A stretch of 64,000 nucleotides of DNA from Trichinella spiralis (taxonomy: Eukaryota > Nematoda > Enoplea > Trichinellida > Trichinellidae): positions 573,654 through 637,653 of the forward strand of contig CM012954.1 in assembly GCA_000181795.3 (NCBI GenBank), written 5' to 3'. Made by a program: the position numbers and the translations under genes. Under the pieces are notes generated by a model. It saw only the letters and a program-made list of their open reading frames with translations. It made no database searches and was not told where the DNA came from. This document shows positions 63,225 through 64,000 of this stretch, piece by piece (position 1 is the stretch's first letter; each line of letters starts with the position of its first letter).

Positions 63225-63332
63225 CGCTGAAGAGTAGAAAAGTGAACTGCAATCGATGAAATAGGAAAGTGCAGTCAATCGCACTGTTGTCCTCCAAAGT
63301 GGATAAAACTGTAAAGCTTTATCTGATAATAG
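63221..63332 (-). other. 5' exon of the orphan gene (UTR or coding)
   Basis: Bounded by acceptor acatttcag and donor gtaagt on the minus strand, 112 nt. In the frame that leads into the ATG it is free of stops (ends SYFIDCSSLFYSSAM), so it may be either 5' UTR or true coding sequence. Confidence 0.5.
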
Positions 63333-64000
63333 CTGAAATGTGAAATTGAAATATTATCAAACAAAATAAAATATTGATATATTCATAAAATCAGAAAAAA
63401 CAATATAAAGAAGAGCGAACTATGCTACGTGCCAGGAGCACACACGCAGCTACAATAAATTGTATTTATCACATAACATAAAGATTTTCAGGTTCATACA
63501 GAAATAATATAATTGCTGATAACAGTAAGTGACAGTGAATAAAAGTTATCTCATTTTAATAAAATAAAAATTTTAAGTAAAACATATAACAATTATTTTA
63601 TTTTTTAATTAAAATTCTTAACACTTCATATTTTAGAAATTTGTGGAAGTACTTAATTATTAATTGGTAATAGCTTATTAAGAAATCTTTTATTTATTTC
63701 TAATAGTCTTTTAATTTTGAACTGAATTGTTTATTGTAATTTTAGTTTCATTTTTTTAAATTACCAATCAAAAAATTGTCATTTTTGTTTCATGTATAAT
63801 TACATAATAGAGGTGAAGAATTATATATTACAGCTAACCACTGTATTTTTTGTTGTATATATATGTACATGATTTGCAGGATCGTACACTGTCATGCTAT
63901 GATTTGAGAAATTACTGCTTCAATGCTTATTTATACCTGCCTTTTTTTAATGTTTACTGTGTTTAAATAAGTGATCGATGACATCAAAATAAACTGTATC
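63333..64000. other. AT-rich DNA at the window edge, no gene seen
   Basis: No exon recognised. Any promoter or further upstream exon of the minus-strand orphan gene would lie here or beyond the edge. Confidence 0.5.

Noticed and set aside
1-64000. transposons, LTR or virus-like elements, CRISPR arrays
   Set aside because: No transposase, reverse transcriptase, integrase, long terminal or inverted repeats, or regularly spaced repeats were seen; repeats here are microsatellites.

Overview
The window is a stretch of nuclear DNA from an animal, almost certainly a nematode. Exons are bounded by GT/AG (once GC/AG) and introns are AT-rich, many of only 50-100 nt. The gene content fits: a seven-repeat UNC-87-type calponin-like muscle protein, a BBS8 protein that follows the animal family exon by exon, SNAP-25 very close to nematode RIC-4, a stonin of UNC-41 type, and a Ly-6/GPI protein resembling the nematode ODR-2/HOT group. 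Intergenic DNA is very AT-rich and full of microsatellites. I cannot name the species; a clade I (Trichinella-like) worm is an inference from base composition and gene style only. I recognised no transposon, virus-like element, tRNA, rRNA or CRISPR.

Layout. 1-8.3 kb: no gene seen. 8.3-10.0 kb (+): SNAP-25, seven coding exons. 10.9-15.5 kb (-): stonin, convergent with SNAP-25. 15.5-21.1 kb: no gene seen. 21.1-25.1 kb (+): GH31 alpha-glucosidase of maltase-glucoamylase type. 25.9-30.4 kb (-): ten-exon gene whose N-terminal zinc ribbon resembles vertebrate USPL1 but which has no recognisable protease domain. 30.4-40 kb: sparse, with one or more probable upstream first exons (35.6 kb, perhaps 32.6-33.2 kb) of a Ly-6/GPI gene whose body lies at 40.0-42.5 kb (+). 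42.9-44.2 kb (+): orphan membrane protein with one thrombospondin-1-like motif.

From 45.7 kb the window becomes gene-dense: UNC-87 (+), BBS8 (+), a single-PDZ protein like SYNJ2BP (+), a secreted WAP-like three-domain protein (+), SNW1/SKIP (-), TDP1 (+, divergent from SNW1) and an orphan low-complexity, probably nuclear protein (-) that runs to about 63.3 kb.

Functionally the genes are mixed. Two neighbours act in the synaptic vesicle cycle (SNAP-25 in fusion, stonin in endocytic retrieval), one in muscle thin filaments, one in ciliary trafficking, two in core nuclear processes (splicing/transcription and removal of topoisomerase adducts), and several are secreted or surface proteins. I resolved exon boundaries by matching splice phases. 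All multi-exon models close in frame except one SNW1 junction, which is off by a single base. The points most worth a second look are the protease-less USPL1-like gene, the phase-matched alternative first exons of the Ly-6 gene, the recurrent 3' splice sites just upstream of start codons (candidate spliced-leader sites), the GC-AG intron in the PDZ gene, and the two orphan genes.
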